64,000 bases of DNA from Paracoccus methylarcula. GTDB taxonomy: Bacteria; Pseudomonadota; Alphaproteobacteria; Rhodobacterales; Rhodobacteraceae. The notes under the pieces are model-generated. The model did not search any database. It was not told the origin of the DNA and saw nothing but the letters and a program-made list of their open reading frames with translations. The DNA lies in contig NZ_PXNQ02000007.1 of the NCBI RefSeq assembly GCF_003007735.2, positions 186,001 to 250,000 on the forward strand. The letters are read 5' to 3'. A program made the translations under genes and the position numbers. How positions within the stretch are numbered: position 1 is the first letter of the stretch; each line of letters opens with the position of its first letter. Positions 63,310 to 64,000 of the stretch are shown here, piece by piece.

Positions 63310-64000
63310 ATGGATCTCGATTTCACCCCAGAAGAGCGCGCGTTCCGCGACGAGGTGCGTGCCTTCCTGAAAGATAATCTGCCCGAGGAACTGGCCGAGA
63401 AAGTGGCGGCGGGCAAGGAGCTGACGAAAGAGGATCTGCTGCGCTGGCAGGCGATCCTGCACGCGCGCGGCTGGCTGGCCGCGACATGGCCCGAGGAATA
63501 TGGTGGTCCCGGCTGGAGCGCGGTGGAGCGCCATATCTTCGCCGAGGAATGCGCGCTGCACAACGCGCCGCGGCTGGTGCCCTTCGGCCTGAACATGCTG
63601 GGGCCGGTGCTGCTCAAATTCGGCACCGAAGAGCAGCGGCGCGAGATCCTGCCCCGGATCCTGGATGGCAGCGACTGGTGGTGCCAGGGCTATTCCGAGC
63701 CGGGGGCGGGGTCCGATCTGGCCAGTCTCAAGACAAAAGCGGTTCGCGACGGCGATCACTACGTCGTCAACGGGCAGAAGACCTGGACCACGCTTGGCCA
63801 GCACGCCAACAAGATTTTCTGCCTCGTGCGGACCTCGACCGAGGGCAAGCCGCAAGAGGGGATCAGTTTCCTGCTGGTCGATCTGGACACAAAGGGTGTC
63901 GAGATGCGCCCGATCCGGCTGATCGAGGGCGGGCACGAGGTCAACGAGGTGTTCTTCACCGATGCCCGCGTCCCCGCCGCCAACCTGGTGGGCGAGGAAA
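63310..64000 (+). CDS. Acyl-CoA dehydrogenase, 3' end beyond the window
   Basis: Open from the ATG to the window edge (230 codons). It begins MDLDFTPEERAFRDEVRAFL, the common start of this family, and contains GWLAATWPEEYGG, WWCQGYSEPGAGSDLASLKT (flavin contact) and VNGQKTWTTLGQHANKIFC. AAGGA in the tail of the FadJ-like gene serves as ribosome site; the genes are 4 nt apart. It would supply enoyl-CoA to the FadJ-like enzyme. The catalytic C-terminal part is not in the window. Confidence 0.9.
   Translation, partial: MDLDFTPEERAFRDEVRAFLKDNLPEELAEKVAAGKELTKEDLLRWQAILHARGWLAATWPEEYGGPGWSAVERHIFAEECALHNAPRLVPFGLNMLGPVLLKFGTEEQRREILPRILDGSDWWCQGYSEPGAGSDLASLKTKAVRDGDHYVVNGQKTWTTLGQHANKIFCLVRTSTEGKPQEGISFLLVDLDTKGVEMRPIRLIEGGHEVNEVFFTDARVPAANLVGEE

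Noticed and set aside
1-64000. CRISPR arrays, tRNA or rRNA genes, insertion sequences, prophage
   Set aside because: No regularly spaced repeats, no cloverleaf-like sequence with a TTCGA arm outside coding regions, and no transposase or phage proteins were seen.

Overview
The window looks like a chromosomal segment from an alphaproteobacterium of the Rhodobacteraceae, most like Paracoccus. The DNA is GC-rich, and start-stop (ATGA) overlaps tie many operons together. The F0 ATP synthase cluster has separate b' and b subunits, the his genes run hisA-hisF-hisE, and there are two Hint-domain proteins of the kind common in this family. No tRNA, rRNA, insertion sequence, prophage or CRISPR array was seen.

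Layout. 0.1-2.5 kb: hisA-hisF-hisE (minus) and a DUF2147 secreted protein. 2.6-10.1 kb: a choline/glycine-betaine module. An ABC transporter operon (choX, a periplasmic alpha/beta hydrolase, choW, choV) faces betI-betB-betA across a BetI-type operator; together they import choline and oxidise it to betaine. 10.2-14.0 kb: patatin-like phospholipase, EF-hand protein, GNAT acetyltransferase, prfB. 14.2-21.4 kb: a Hint protein split by a stop codon, then mrcA, amiC and an aminotransferase. 21.6-27.5 kb: DsbA-like protein, DUF502 membrane protein, a predicted serine peptidase-RTX-Hint protein, pseudouridine catabolism pair (psuG, PfkB kinase), ArsR regulator. 27.7-30.4 kb: atpI-B-E-F'-F with promoter and terminator. 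30.6-36.0 kb: cold-shock protein, ycjX-ycjF pair, hrpB helicase.

36-64 kb is a catabolic island for one or more organic acids handled as CoA thioesters. It carries two TAXI-type TRAP transporters and three CoA-activation routes (ADP-forming ligase, AMP-forming ligase, CoA-transferase). It also has three acyl-CoA dehydrogenase genes (one a tandem fusion, one cut by the window edge), hydratases, dehydrogenases, a thiolase, and a cysteine-less thiolase-like protein paired with a DUF35 protein, which may be an aldolase. Two LysR regulators and one IclR regulator sit among them. A 67-nt regulatory sequence next to the first LysR gene recurs 15 kb away, upstream of a TAXI gene and beside a decayed lysR start.

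At least twelve, probably thirteen, reading frames, including hisF and atpE, are broken by loss of a single base. Nearly all are explained by one C missing from a GCC context on the coding strand. Genes as central as atpE are unlikely to be truly broken, so these are most likely consensus errors; the affected genes are annotated at full length across the break.
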